Counted from the stretch's first letter, positions 1 through 6,112 are shown. The stretch is 7,592 nt of DNA from JAJZQH01 sp041658465 (GCA_041658465.1 JBBAAC010000119.1:1-7592); one strand, 5' to 3'. The notes: generated from the sequence alone by a model not told the origin. Translations and numbers: made by a program.

Positions 1-503
1 AAAAGGGCAAGGTGCTCATATTCAGTGGAGGTCAGATAAGTTCTAGTACGACTCAAAAAATCTCAGCGGGTACGGCCTGGTTTTCTTTCAACGGAGAATC
101 TAATGACTATTTCGGATGGTCCGTAGCGGGAGATGTTGATGTAGACGGCAACGGATGGAACGACGTGATCGTTGGCAGCCAGTACAGCCAGAGATTTAAT
201 TCTAACGAATTGAAGACGGCCAAGGGCTGTGTGTACATTTACTATGATTTGGGAAAGTCTCAACAAAACAATCCGAATATAAAATGCGGCGACGCATATG
301 GTGATCTGTTTGGTGCAGGCGTAGCGCCGCTGGGGAATACCGACAAGGGCGGAAAGGCATCATACGTCGTCTCCGCTCCAGGCGCCTACGGCAACAAAGG
401 CAAAGTGACTGTAATCAAGCCAGACAAAAATCAAGTCGTTGAATTGCAAGGCAAACAGCCTGCACAGCAATTCGGATCCTCTATCTCATCTGCCGTGAGA
501 TGA
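1..503 (+). CDS. FG-GAP (integrin-type beta-propeller) repeat protein, 3' end only
   Basis: The reading frame is open from the window's left edge (first whole codon at position 3) and stops with TGA at 501-503, so only the C-terminal ~166 residues are visible. A possible GTG at 12 lies mid-strand in a propeller repeat and is not a credible start. One complete FG-GAP unit is clear: the FGWSVAGD core followed by a Ca2+-binding loop of DxDxDGxxxxD type (DVDVDGNGWND), then VIVGSQY and a GCVYIYY strand. A second unit (DLFGAGVAPLG ... YVVSAPGAYGNKGKVTVI) keeps the fold signature but has lost the acidic loop. A third begins (LQGKQPAQQFGSSISSA) and ends at once. Known for the family: extracellular Ca2+-binding propellers for adhesion or recognition. 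The natural ligand cannot be read here. The gene is visibly AT-richer than the downstream genes. The family call is firm; the specific role is unknown. Confidence 0.88.
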   Translation, partial: KGKVLIFSGGQISSSTTQKISAGTAWFSFNGESNDYFGWSVAGDVDVDGNGWNDVIVGSQYSQRFNSNELKTAKGCVYIYYDLGKSQQNNPNIKCGDAYGDLFGAGVAPLGNTDKGGKASYVVSAPGAYGNKGKVTVIKPDKNQVVELQGKQPAQQFGSSISSAVR

Positions 504-517
504 GATAGAGGATTTTT
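476..517 (+). terminator. Intrinsic terminator of the FG-GAP gene, overlapping its 3' end
   Basis: The arms at 476-490 and 499-513 are perfect reverse complements (15 bp) around an 8-nt loop (491-498), and the right arm runs directly into five T (513-517). The T-tract lies only on the plus-strand side, so it should terminate plus-strand transcripts. The stem contains the last codons and stop of the FG-GAP frame. The T-tract touches the stop codon (516-518) of the converging minus-strand gene, whose own transcript meets the same stem but no following T-run. Confidence 0.9.
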
Positions 518-1946
518 ACTTCAGGACCTTCTTGCTCTTCACATAATCCGCAAACGCGTCGGCGACCAGGATGTCCGTGTATTCCTTGCGCTCGTCCGGA
601 ATCTTCTTGAGCATCGAATACGCCCCGCCGCCCATTGCCACAAAATCAACAGTGGCGATGCGATAGATCTTGTCCGGGTCGAGCGCATCGTTGCGGATCG
701 TAATTCCCGTGAGCCCATTGCCGCTGATTTTGAGCTCCATGCCTGCGACTTGTGGATACGAACCCTTTCCCGCAATACCGCGCGACAACGCACCAATGAG
801 CTCGCTCCCCTTTATGTCAAGCACGACGAGCTTATTGGGAAACGGGAGCACTGCGTCCACGTCGCGCAGCCTGATCTTTCCCTTTCGAAGGGGCGCGCGG
901 ATGCCGCTGCTGTTTATAAATGCCGCGTCCGCATCTGTCTTTTGGCGCATTGCCAGGGCGACGTGCCTGCCAAGGATCGTCTCTTTGCCCTCCCCATTCT
1001 CAAAATCATCCGCCGCAACTCCGATCACCTTGTCGTACTTGGCCTTTGTCGGCGCTGCAAAGCGCTGCACCAGCGCCTCCACATCGTTGTCAGGCGCTAC
1101 GTCGGATGACACCGGGATCAGCTCCCACCCGAGCAGAGAGGGGGTCTTTCCGCTCATATCGAAGTCTATGCGCCCTACATATCTGCCCTCTGCCGGGGTC
1201 TGGCACACCGGCACGCGGCCAACGGAGCGGCAGTACCCATCTGGTTTCACATGGTCGTGTCCGCCGACAACTACATCGATGCCCTTCACCGATTTCGCAA
1301 GCGCCACGTCCTCTTTGACCCCCTCATGTGTCAGCGCGATCATAATATCCGAATGCCTTCGAAGTGCCGGGACATCACGGCGCGCCTCTTTCTCGGAATC
1401 CGCAAACTTCAGGCCTTCCACGTTTGTCGGTTTTGTGACATGCGGGGTCCCTGCCATGGTGAGCCCGAGTATTGCCACGCGCAGCCCGTCCTGCATTGCA
1501 ACTATTTCTGACGGCTCTGCAAAGTGCTCACCTGTGTTTCCAGTGAATATGTTTGCGGAGAGAATTGGAAACCCGGCGCTGCCCATGAGCTCGCCGAGCC
1601 GCTCTTTGCCTTGATCGAACTCATGGTTGCCGATGACCGCGGCATCCGTGCCGATTGCGCGCAGGAATGCCATCTCCACCTCTCCACGGAATTCTTTTGA
1701 GAGGGTGCTCCCCGTGAGCGCGTCTCCGCCATGGAGCACGATGGTGTCCCAACCCTTTTTTGTATTTTCCGCTTCGATGCTCTTGACGATGGCTGCGATC
1801 CTCGCAGCCCCGCCACTCCCGTTTGCCTCAGCTTCGAGATGCCCGTGCAGGTCATTAAAGTGCAGGATGGTGAGGTGTGTTGGGGCTGCCGACGCTATGG
1901 CAGGCGCCAGAACCAATATCAGAATTAAAAGAGATCTCTTCCACAT
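516..1946 (-). CDS. Periplasmic 5'-nucleotidase / UshA-family metallophosphohydrolase
   Basis: Predicted to hydrolyse nucleotides (and possibly UDP-sugars or other phosphoesters) in the periplasm. With the start at 1946 the protein has 476 residues and begins with a Sec signal: MWKR, a Leu/Ile-rich core at residues 6-13, and an ASA cleavage site near residue 20. The N-terminal two-metal phosphoesterase domain shows NDLHGH (31-36), GGD (73-75), GNHEFD (106-111), THE (206-208) and GGHDH (228-232). The C-terminal 5'-nucleotidase domain shows INSSGIR (~344-350), PFPNKLV (~368-374) and TVDFVAMGGGAY (~432-443), which form the substrate-binding side in UshA-type enzymes. Two cysteines at ~239 and ~248 could form a disulfide, as a Cys pair does in E. 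coli UshA. The open frame extends upstream to 2009, but those 21 codons are mostly a translated heptamer repeat, so the signal-peptide ATG is preferred. No clear Shine-Dalgarno precedes it. Somewhat shorter than E. coli UshA; the exact substrate is not decidable. Confidence 0.92.
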   Translation of the reverse strand: MWKRSLLILILVLAPAIASAAPTHLTILHFNDLHGHLEAEANGSGGAARIAAIVKSIEAENTKKGWDTIVLHGGDALTGSTLSKEFRGEVEMAFLRAIGTDAAVIGNHEFDQGKERLGELMGSAGFPILSANIFTGNTGEHFAEPSEIVAMQDGLRVAILGLTMAGTPHVTKPTNVEGLKFADSEKEARRDVPALRRHSDIMIALTHEGVKEDVALAKSVKGIDVVVGGHDHVKPDGYCRSVGRVPVCQTPAEGRYVGRIDFDMSGKTPSLLGWELIPVSSDVAPDNDVEALVQRFAAPTKAKYDKVIGVAADDFENGEGKETILGRHVALAMRQKTDADAAFINSSGIRAPLRKGKIRLRDVDAVLPFPNKLVVLDIKGSELIGALSRGIAGKGSYPQVAGMELKISGNGLTGITIRNDALDPDKIYRIATVDFVAMGGGAYSMLKKIPDERKEYTDILVADAFADYVKSKKVLK

Positions 1947-1955
1947 TGTGATCAA

Positions 1956-2037
1956 TGCACGAGACATGAGGCACGAGACATGAGGCATGAAAAAACCGGT
2001 TTTTATCATGCCTCGTGTCTCCTGCTTCCTGCCTCGT
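1956..2037. repeat. Heptamer-repeat hairpin element, copy 1
   Basis: Left arm: five tandem 7-mers of form GRCAYGA from 1956 to 1990 (TGCACGA, GACATGA, GGCACGA, GACATGA, GGCATGA). Centre: the palindrome AAAAACCGGTTTTT at 1991-2004 plus one A. Right arm: 7-mers in exact register from 2006 (TCATGCC, TCGTGTC, TCCTGCT, TCCTGCC), reverse complements of the left-arm pattern with a few mismatches or wobble pairs. The inner 14 nt of each side pair perfectly apart from the bulged A. The element nearly fills the 98-nt gap between the RidA and nucleotidase genes and comes within 10 nt of the latter's ATG. Function is not known. Confidence 0.85.
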
Positions 2038-2044
2038 CACGATA

Positions 2045-2431
2045 TTATGCCACCGCTATTGCCTCTATTTCTACGCTCACATCTTTTGGAAGGCGGCCGA
2101 CCTCGACCGTGGCGCGCGCGGGCTTGTACTCGCCGAAGCAGGATGCATAGACGTCGTTCACCTTGGCGAAGTGCTCCATGTCTGAGAGGAAGATCGTGGT
2201 CTTCACCACGTTGTCGAACGTGAACCCCTCGGCCGCGAGCACGGCCTTGAGGTTCTCCATCACGAGCCTTGCCTGCGCAGCCGCGTCTCCGTCGAAGAGT
2301 TTCAGCTCGCCGGTGGAAGGGTCGATCGGGATCTGGCCGGAGCAGAAGAGCATGTTGCCGGCGCGCACCGCCTGGCTGTATGGCCCGATCGCCTTTGGCG
2401 CCTTGTCAGTGCTAACCATCTTGTGTGCCAT
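2045..2431 (-). CDS. ridA: RidA family reactive imine/enamine deaminase (YjgF/YER057c/UK114)
   Basis: RidA proteins are small cytoplasmic homotrimers that hydrolyse reactive enamines/imines such as 2-aminoacrylate, formed by PLP enzymes acting on serine or cysteine, to the keto acid and ammonia. The frame gives 128 residues, the usual family length. Visible signatures are KAIGPYSQAV (13-22), LFCSGQIPIDP (28-38), the PARATVEVGRLPKDV block (104-118) and VEIEAIAVA (120-128). Arg106, Glu121 and Tyr18 match the positions of the catalytic/binding Arg105, Glu120 and Tyr17 of the E. coli protein. The ATG at 2431 is preferred over the GTG at 2437 because that GTG lies within the ribosome-binding site. 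It sits between pepT and the nucleotidase gene with ~100-nt gaps on both sides, each occupied by a heptamer hairpin. Next to a peptide-uptake and peptidase pair, a role in protecting PLP enzymes during amino-acid catabolism fits (inference). Confidence 0.95.
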   Translation of the reverse strand: MAHKMVSTDKAPKAIGPYSQAVRAGNMLFCSGQIPIDPSTGELKLFDGDAAAQARLVMENLKAVLAAEGFTFDNVVKTTIFLSDMEHFAKVNDVYASCFGEYKPARATVEVGRLPKDVSVEIEAIAVA

Positions 2432-2436
2432 GATCA

Positions 2437-2442
2437 CCTCCT
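2437..2442 (-). promoter_or_regulatory. Shine-Dalgarno AGGAGG of ridA (decides the start)
   Basis: Read on the minus strand, AGGAGG is followed by TGATC and then ATG at 2431, an ideal 5-nt spacing. The longer frame's GTG start overlaps the last base of this site, so the 128-residue product is the real one. Confidence 0.85.
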
Positions 2443-2451
2443 AGCCTCACC

Positions 2452-2528
2452 ATGCTGAGGCATGAAACACGATGCATGAGGCATGAAAAATCCCGACCTT
2501 TCCTGTTTCATGCCTCCTGTCTCCTGCC
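2452..2528. repeat. Heptamer-repeat hairpin element, copy 2
   Basis: Left arm of five 7-mers at 2452-2486 (ATGCTGA, GGCATGA, AACACGA, TGCATGA, GGCATGA), a 14-nt centre (2487-2500), and a right arm of four 7-mers at 2501-2528 (TCCTGTT, TCATGCC, TCCTGTC, TCCTGCC). The architecture matches the copy at 1956-2037: five units, a 14-15-nt centre, four units, strict 7-nt register and a trailing TCG. The units and centre differ in sequence. The left arm is more diverged (AACACGA, ATGCTGA), so the stem is less perfect. It occupies most of the 106-nt gap between pepT and ridA. Confidence 0.82.
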
Positions 2529-2537
2529 TCGAATCTG

Positions 2538-3797
2538 TCAAACGGACCGCTCAACCCATATGTCCGCCAGATTAAGGATCGTCTCCACGGACTTCTCCAT
2601 CCACTCGAGCGGTACCCATTCCTTCTTGGAGTGGAAGTTCATGCTGCCGTCAAAGATGTTCGGGGTGAGCAGGTCCTGGAACGAGAGCCTGGCTCCGTCC
2701 GTGCCGCCTCGAATAGAGGTGCGCTTCGGCGCAAGCCCCGCGCGGCGGATGGCCTCTTCCGCGTAGTCCACCACCTTCGGTTCCTTGTCCAGCGCGTACT
2801 TCATGTTGCGGTACGATTCCTTGATCTCGATGTCGACCTTGGCCCCGTATTTGTGGCCGACGTATGAGGCGGCGTGCTTGAGCATCTCCTTGAGCTCGCC
2901 GAGCCCGTCCACCGTGAAGTCGCGCACGAGGAAGTGCATCTTCGCCTCGGAGACGTTTCCGCTGAGCGATATGGGATGTAGATATCCCTCGCGCTTCTCG
3001 GTCGTCTCCGGCGTGCGGTCCTGCGGCAGGGCCAGGATGAGATCCCCGGCGACGCGCAACGCGTTGATCATCTTTCCCTTTGCATAGCCCGGATGAACGT
3101 CTGCGCCCGTGATCGTCACGAACGCGGAATCCGCGCAGAACGTCTCGTCCTCAATCTCGCCGAAGGAAGATCCGTCCACGGTGTAGGCGAAGTCCGCCGC
3201 AAACTTCTTCACGTCAAAGTAGTCGGTGCCGCGACCCACCTCTTCATCGGCCGTGAATCCGATTCGTATCGCGCCGTGCAGCCGTTTTGGGTCCTCCCTA
3301 AGGCGCCAGATCGCCTCCATGATCTCGGCTACGCCTGCCTTGTCGTCCGCACCGAGCAGCGTGGTGCCGTCCGAGGTTATGATGGTCATTCCCTTGCAAG
3401 CGGCAAGCTCGAGCTCGTCCGCAACGCGGATGACGATCGACTGATCTCCCGGCATCACGATGTCGCTGCCGTCGTAGTTGCGGTGTATCTGCGGCTTCAC
3501 GTCCTTGCCGGAGACCTCGTGATAGGTATCGACGTGGGCGAGAAAACCGATCGTCGGCACTTTTCCATGCGCCGGATGGTCGCTCGGTATATTTGACGGG
3601 AGCGTAGCCATCACGTAGCCGTGCTCGTCCATCGTGGCGTCTCCAAGGCCGACCGCCTTGAGCTCATCCAGGAGCATTTTGAGGAACGCCTTCTGCCCCT
3701 CGGTGGACGGATAGGCCTCGACGTTTTCAGCGGACTGCGTGTCGATCTTCACATACCTGCAGAAACGATCGAGCAGGGTTTCTCGCTTCTTAAGCAT
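2538..3797 (-). CDS. pepT: Peptidase T (tripeptide aminopeptidase, M20B zinc peptidase)
   Basis: Cytoplasmic di-zinc aminopeptidase that removes the N-terminal residue from tripeptides. The 419-residue product is full length for PepT. Metal and catalytic residues are all present: His88 and Asp90 (GFLAHVDTYHEVSG), bridging Asp151 in LLGADDKAG, Glu185-Glu186 (TADEEVGRGTD), Asp208 (YTVDGS) and His389 (NFHS). Each is exactly ten residues on from the E. coli PepT equivalents (His78, Asp80, Asp140, Glu173/174 shifted by twelve, Asp196 by twelve, His379), with the small extra offset in the middle of the chain. The substrate-binding RGGTDGARLSF block is at 363-373. GGAGG with 5-nt spacing (3803-3807) precedes the ATG at 3797. 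It lies 102 nt downstream of the OPT transporter gene on the same strand, and that gap is filled by a palindromic repeat. Import by the transporter followed by cytoplasmic hydrolysis is the natural reading of the pair. Confidence 0.97.
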   Translation of the reverse strand: MLKKRETLLDRFCRYVKIDTQSAENVEAYPSTEGQKAFLKMLLDELKAVGLGDATMDEHGYVMATLPSNIPSDHPAHGKVPTIGFLAHVDTYHEVSGKDVKPQIHRNYDGSDIVMPGDQSIVIRVADELELAACKGMTIITSDGTTLLGADDKAGVAEIMEAIWRLREDPKRLHGAIRIGFTADEEVGRGTDYFDVKKFAADFAYTVDGSSFGEIEDETFCADSAFVTITGADVHPGYAKGKMINALRVAGDLILALPQDRTPETTEKREGYLHPISLSGNVSEAKMHFLVRDFTVDGLGELKEMLKHAASYVGHKYGAKVDIEIKESYRNMKYALDKEPKVVDYAEEAIRRAGLAPKRTSIRGGTDGARLSFQDLLTPNIFDGSMNFHSKKEWVPLEWMEKSVETILNLADIWVERSV

Positions 3798-3810
3798 ATT
3801 TTCCTCCAGC

Positions 3811-3893
3811 TCCCTCCCCTTTGTAAGGGGAGGGTCGGGGTGGGGTAGATTCAGACCTACCTCCCCCAGCCCCTCCTTACAAAGGAGGGGAGG
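3811..3893. repeat. CTCCCC/GGGGAG double-palindrome intergenic repeat
   Basis: About 83 bp made of two self-complementary arms. The left arm pairs 3812-3821 with 3825-3834 (10 bp, TGT loop). The right arm pairs 3870-3878 with 3882-3890 (9 bp, ACA loop). The two arms are also imperfect reverse complements of each other, closing on GGTAG/CTACC (3844-3848 and 3857-3861) around an 8-nt loop, so either one long stem or two small hairpins can form. From memory, near-identical CCTTTGTAAGGGGAGG-type intergenic repeats occur in many copies in diverse bacterial genomes. This copy fits between the OPT stop (7 nt away) and the pepT ribosome-binding site. Confidence 0.88.
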
Positions 3894-3899
3894 ATAAAT

Positions 3900-5930
3900 T
3901 TACATTTCCTTCTTCGCGCGCCGCGCATCCACGTAAGTGTATATGCACAGCGCGATGAGCATCGCGAGTCCGAGCCAGTTGCCGAAAGGGCCCTCGTTGG
4001 CGAAGTCCGGCAGGATCGTCTTTGAATACTCAGACTCGAAGTATTTGATCACAGCGCTGAGCACCCCCATCAGCGCCCCGCCCGCGATGAAGCCGGAGGC
4101 GATGAGGGTTCCGCGTTCGCGCCTGGCCGTGCCCAGGGCCTCATCCTTGCCCGCGCTCTTCTGGACGTAATGGGCCACGATCGCACCCACGAGTATCGGC
4201 GTGTTGAGCGATAGCGGGATGTACATGCCCAGCGCAAAAGCCAGGGGGGCGATGCCGAGCAATTCCATGAGCACCGCAATCACCGCACCGGCGCCGTAGA
4301 GCATCCATGGCGCGCCCTTCGCGGCCATGATCCCCTTGATGACCGCGGCCATTGCGTTTGCCTGCGGCGCGGGCAGGGGCTTTGGATGCGCATCCGACGG
4401 CACAAAGCCGTAGACCTTATTGAGAAGGATAATGACGGCCGTGACCGTGGCGGCCGCGAAGACGGTGCCGAGTATCTTGCACCACTGCTGCCTGGCGGGC
4501 GTAGCTCCGATCCAGTAGCCGACCTTGAGATCGGTGATGAGCCCGCCGGACATGGCGAGCGCCGTGCAGACAACGCCGCCAACGAGCAGCGCCGCCATCA
4601 TGCCCTTGGGCCCTGAGAGCCCGGCCGCGACCATGATGAGGCACGTTATGATCAGGGTCACGAGCGTCATGCCCGAGATCGGGTTGATGCCGACGATCGC
4701 GATGGCGCGCGCGGCAACCGTGGTGAAGAGAAACGAGATCACAAAGACCACGACGATGGCGATTAACCCGATCCGCATCGGGTTTACCTGGCCGTCGAGC
4801 ACGGAGAAGCGGAAGAAGACCCACGTCGCGATGGCCAAAAGCAGAAGACCCACGATGACGATCGGCATGCTGATGTCGCGCTGCGTGCGCTCCACCATCT
4901 TCTCGCCCTCGTGCTTCTTTCTGGAGGCGAAGATTTCCTTGAAGCCCTTTGTAAAGGCCTGCGCGATGATCGGGCTCGACTTGACGATGCCGATCAGGCC
5001 CGCGGCGAAGATGGCGCCGATGCCTATGTAGCGCACGTAGTTCGTGAAGATCTGGCTGGCGGTCATGGACGCGATCAGCGCCTCGCCCTCGGCAGGCGGC
5101 ACCGCCACGGTGAGGAATCCTCCCATATAATTGATGAGCGGTATGAGCACGAGCCACGAGAGGAACGATCCGCATGCTATGATCATCGCGTAGCGCAGGC
5201 CCACGATGTAGCCCAGGCCCATGACCGCGGCGCCCGTGTTGATCGATATCACCGCTTTTACCTTGTCTGTGAGCGGGGCCAGAACCTGCACCGCGCCGGT
5301 CGTGAATTCCTCTGCCCAGGCACGCATCGCGATCGAGAGGAAGTCGTACAGGCCGCCGATTATCGCCGCGACCGCCAGGACCTTTGCCTGCTCGCCGCCC
5401 TTGGCGCCGGCTACCAGCACTTCGGTCGTGGCGGTGGCCTCCGGGAACGGCAGCTTGCCGTGCATATCGGCCACGAAGTAGCGCCGCAGGGGCACCAGGA
5501 AAAGGACCCCGAGCGCGCCGCCGAGCACCGCTGCCATGAAGAGCTGGAACAGGTTTACCTGCTCGTCGAGGCCCAGGATGAAGAGCGCGGGCAGCGTGAA
5601 GATAGCGCCGGCGACGATGAGGCCGGAGGCCGCGCCTATCGACTGAATGATGACGTTTTCGAGTATCGTGGACTTTCTGCGGAAGAGCGTGCCCAGGCCC
5701 ACCGCAAGGATCGCTATCGGTATTGCGGCTTCGAATACCTGCGCGATCTTGAGCCCCAGAAACGCGGCGGCCCCGGAGAAGAGGATCGACATGATGATGC
5801 CGATGATCACGGACCGCCTGGTGATCTCCGGTATCGAGACGTCCGCCGGAACTATAGGCACATAGCTCTCGCCCGGCCTGAGTTCGGTGTAAGCGTTTGC
5901 AGGCAAACCGGACTTCCCGTGATGCTCCAT
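3900..5930 (-). CDS. OPT-family oligopeptide transporter
   Basis: Polytopic inner-membrane transporter of the OPT family (TC 2.A.67), which imports oligopeptides and, in some branches, metal-chelate compounds. With the start at 5930 the product has 676 residues. It has a short polar N-terminus, many hydrophobic segments throughout and a basic C-terminal tail ending ARRAKKEM. Family landmarks are LPFPEATATTEVL (160-172) with a following GAKGGEQAK loop, NPISGM (416-421), TDLKVGYWIGATPARQQ (~466-482) and GMYIPLSLNTPILVG (~568-582). A charged cytoplasmic-type loop rich in Lys/Glu lies near 333-355. The frame could extend to a TTG at 5975, but those 15 codons overlap a hairpin and the ribosome-binding site. 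A GAGGAGG site with good spacing precedes the ATG at 5930. Its downstream neighbour is pepT, which supports peptide transport (inference); metal-chelate transport cannot be excluded. Confidence 0.93.
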   Translation of the reverse strand: MEHHGKSGLPANAYTELRPGESYVPIVPADVSIPEITRRSVIIGIIMSILFSGAAAFLGLKIAQVFEAAIPIAILAVGLGTLFRRKSTILENVIIQSIGAASGLIVAGAIFTLPALFILGLDEQVNLFQLFMAAVLGGALGVLFLVPLRRYFVADMHGKLPFPEATATTEVLVAGAKGGEQAKVLAVAAIIGGLYDFLSIAMRAWAEEFTTGAVQVLAPLTDKVKAVISINTGAAVMGLGYIVGLRYAMIIACGSFLSWLVLIPLINYMGGFLTVAVPPAEGEALIASMTASQIFTNYVRYIGIGAIFAAGLIGIVKSSPIIAQAFTKGFKEIFASRKKHEGEKMVERTQRDISMPIVIVGLLLLAIATWVFFRFSVLDGQVNPMRIGLIAIVVVFVISFLFTTVAARAIAIVGINPISGMTLVTLIITCLIMVAAGLSGPKGMMAALLVGGVVCTALAMSGGLITDLKVGYWIGATPARQQWCKILGTVFAAATVTAVIILLNKVYGFVPSDAHPKPLPAPQANAMAAVIKGIMAAKGAPWMLYGAGAVIAVLMELLGIAPLAFALGMYIPLSLNTPILVGAIVAHYVQKSAGKDEALGTARRERGTLIASGFIAGGALMGVLSAVIKYFESEYSKTILPDFANEGPFGNWLGLAMLIALCIYTYVDARRAKKEM

Positions 5931-5933
5931 GCT

Positions 5934-5987
5934 CCCCTCCTCGAAAAAGAGAAGGGGCATCCGGCACGCCCCCAACCCGGATGCCCC
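5934..5987 (-). promoter_or_regulatory. Structured 5' leader of the OPT gene: terminator-like hairpin and SD-sequestering alternative
   Basis: On the minus strand a perfect 11-bp hairpin (GGGGCATCCGG / CCGGATGCCCC, plus-strand 5977-5987 with 5954-5964, 12-nt loop) is followed by the pyrimidine tract TTCTCTTTTTC, as in an intrinsic terminator. The same CCCC plus TTCTC (5957-5949) can instead pair with GAGGAGGGG (5942-5934), which is the ribosome-binding region. That gives 9 bp including one G-U and a 6-nt loop. The two structures share CCCC, so they exclude each other. Pairing is seen directly; regulation is inferred. No known riboswitch class was recognised. Confidence 0.5.
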
Positions 5988-5993
5988 GAATCG

Positions 5994-6009
5994 CTCATAA
6001 TTTCATGAG
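5994..6009. promoter_or_regulatory. Small palindrome CTCAT-N6-ATGAG in the OPT leader region
   Basis: Perfect 5-bp inverted repeat with a 6-nt centre, lying between the candidate OPT promoter and the leader hairpin. It could be a repressor half-site pair or chance. On the minus strand it also contains a minimal frame ATG AAA TTA TGA (three codons), with no convincing ribosome site. Confidence 0.25.
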
Positions 6010-6033
6010 TTCGCCCGTCCAATCATCTTTCTG

Positions 6034-6062
6034 TTGGTAGATAATCGGCCGGGTTTTGTCAA
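6034..6062 (-). promoter_or_regulatory. Candidate sigma70-type promoter for the OPT gene
   Basis: The minus strand carries a perfect -35 box TTGACA (plus-strand 6057-6062). With a 17-nt spacer the -10 position holds TACCAA (6039-6034), only a 3 of 6 match. The -35 is convincing but the -10 is weak, so this is tentative. It would give a leader of roughly 100 nt containing the palindrome and hairpins described separately. Confidence 0.35.
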
Positions 6063-6065
6063 CGC

Positions 6066-6112
6066 ATGACCAATAGCACCCTGCTTGTTTTTGGTCGCTG
6101 GTCAGTGGTCAT
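6066..6112. repeat. TGGTCNN heptamer repeat with inverted partner
   Basis: Three back-to-back 7-mers at 6092-6112 (TGGTCGC, TGGTCAG, TGGTCAT). The last is the exact reverse complement of ATGACCA at 6066-6072, so a small hairpin is possible. Same 7-nt periodicity as the elements at 1956 and 2452 but a different unit sequence. It lies in the divergent gap just upstream of the NamZ-family gene and overlaps that gene's candidate -35 box. Confidence 0.6.

Noticed and set aside
670..1614. 314-codon plus-strand open frame antisense to the nucleotidase gene
   Set aside because: Ser/Pro/Arg-rich product without motifs, fully covered by the well-supported minus-strand gene.
1984..2012. Intrinsic terminator at the centre of the first heptamer element
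   Set aside because: The T-run lies within the palindrome (AAAAACCGGTTTTT) and not after a GC-rich stem, so it does not match the usual terminator layout. A weak effect cannot be excluded.
1956..2528. CRISPR array as an explanation of the heptamer repeats
   Set aside because: Units are 7 nt and directly adjacent, with no unique spacers and no cas genes nearby.
4417..5967. 516-codon open frame on the minus strand in another frame of the OPT gene
   Set aside because: The product is a hydrophilic Arg/His/Gly-rich string with no domain, while the overlapping OPT frame shows clear family motifs. It is a shadow of GC-rich coding DNA.
5931..5975. N-terminal extension of the OPT protein to a TTG at 5975
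   Set aside because: The extension would be encoded by a hairpin arm and by the ribosome-binding site itself. The ATG at 5930 has an excellent Shine-Dalgarno.
4911..6008. 365-codon plus-strand open frame antisense to the OPT gene
   Set aside because: Charged, repetitive composition with no recognisable motif, and it runs through the OPT leader. Explained as antisense shadow.
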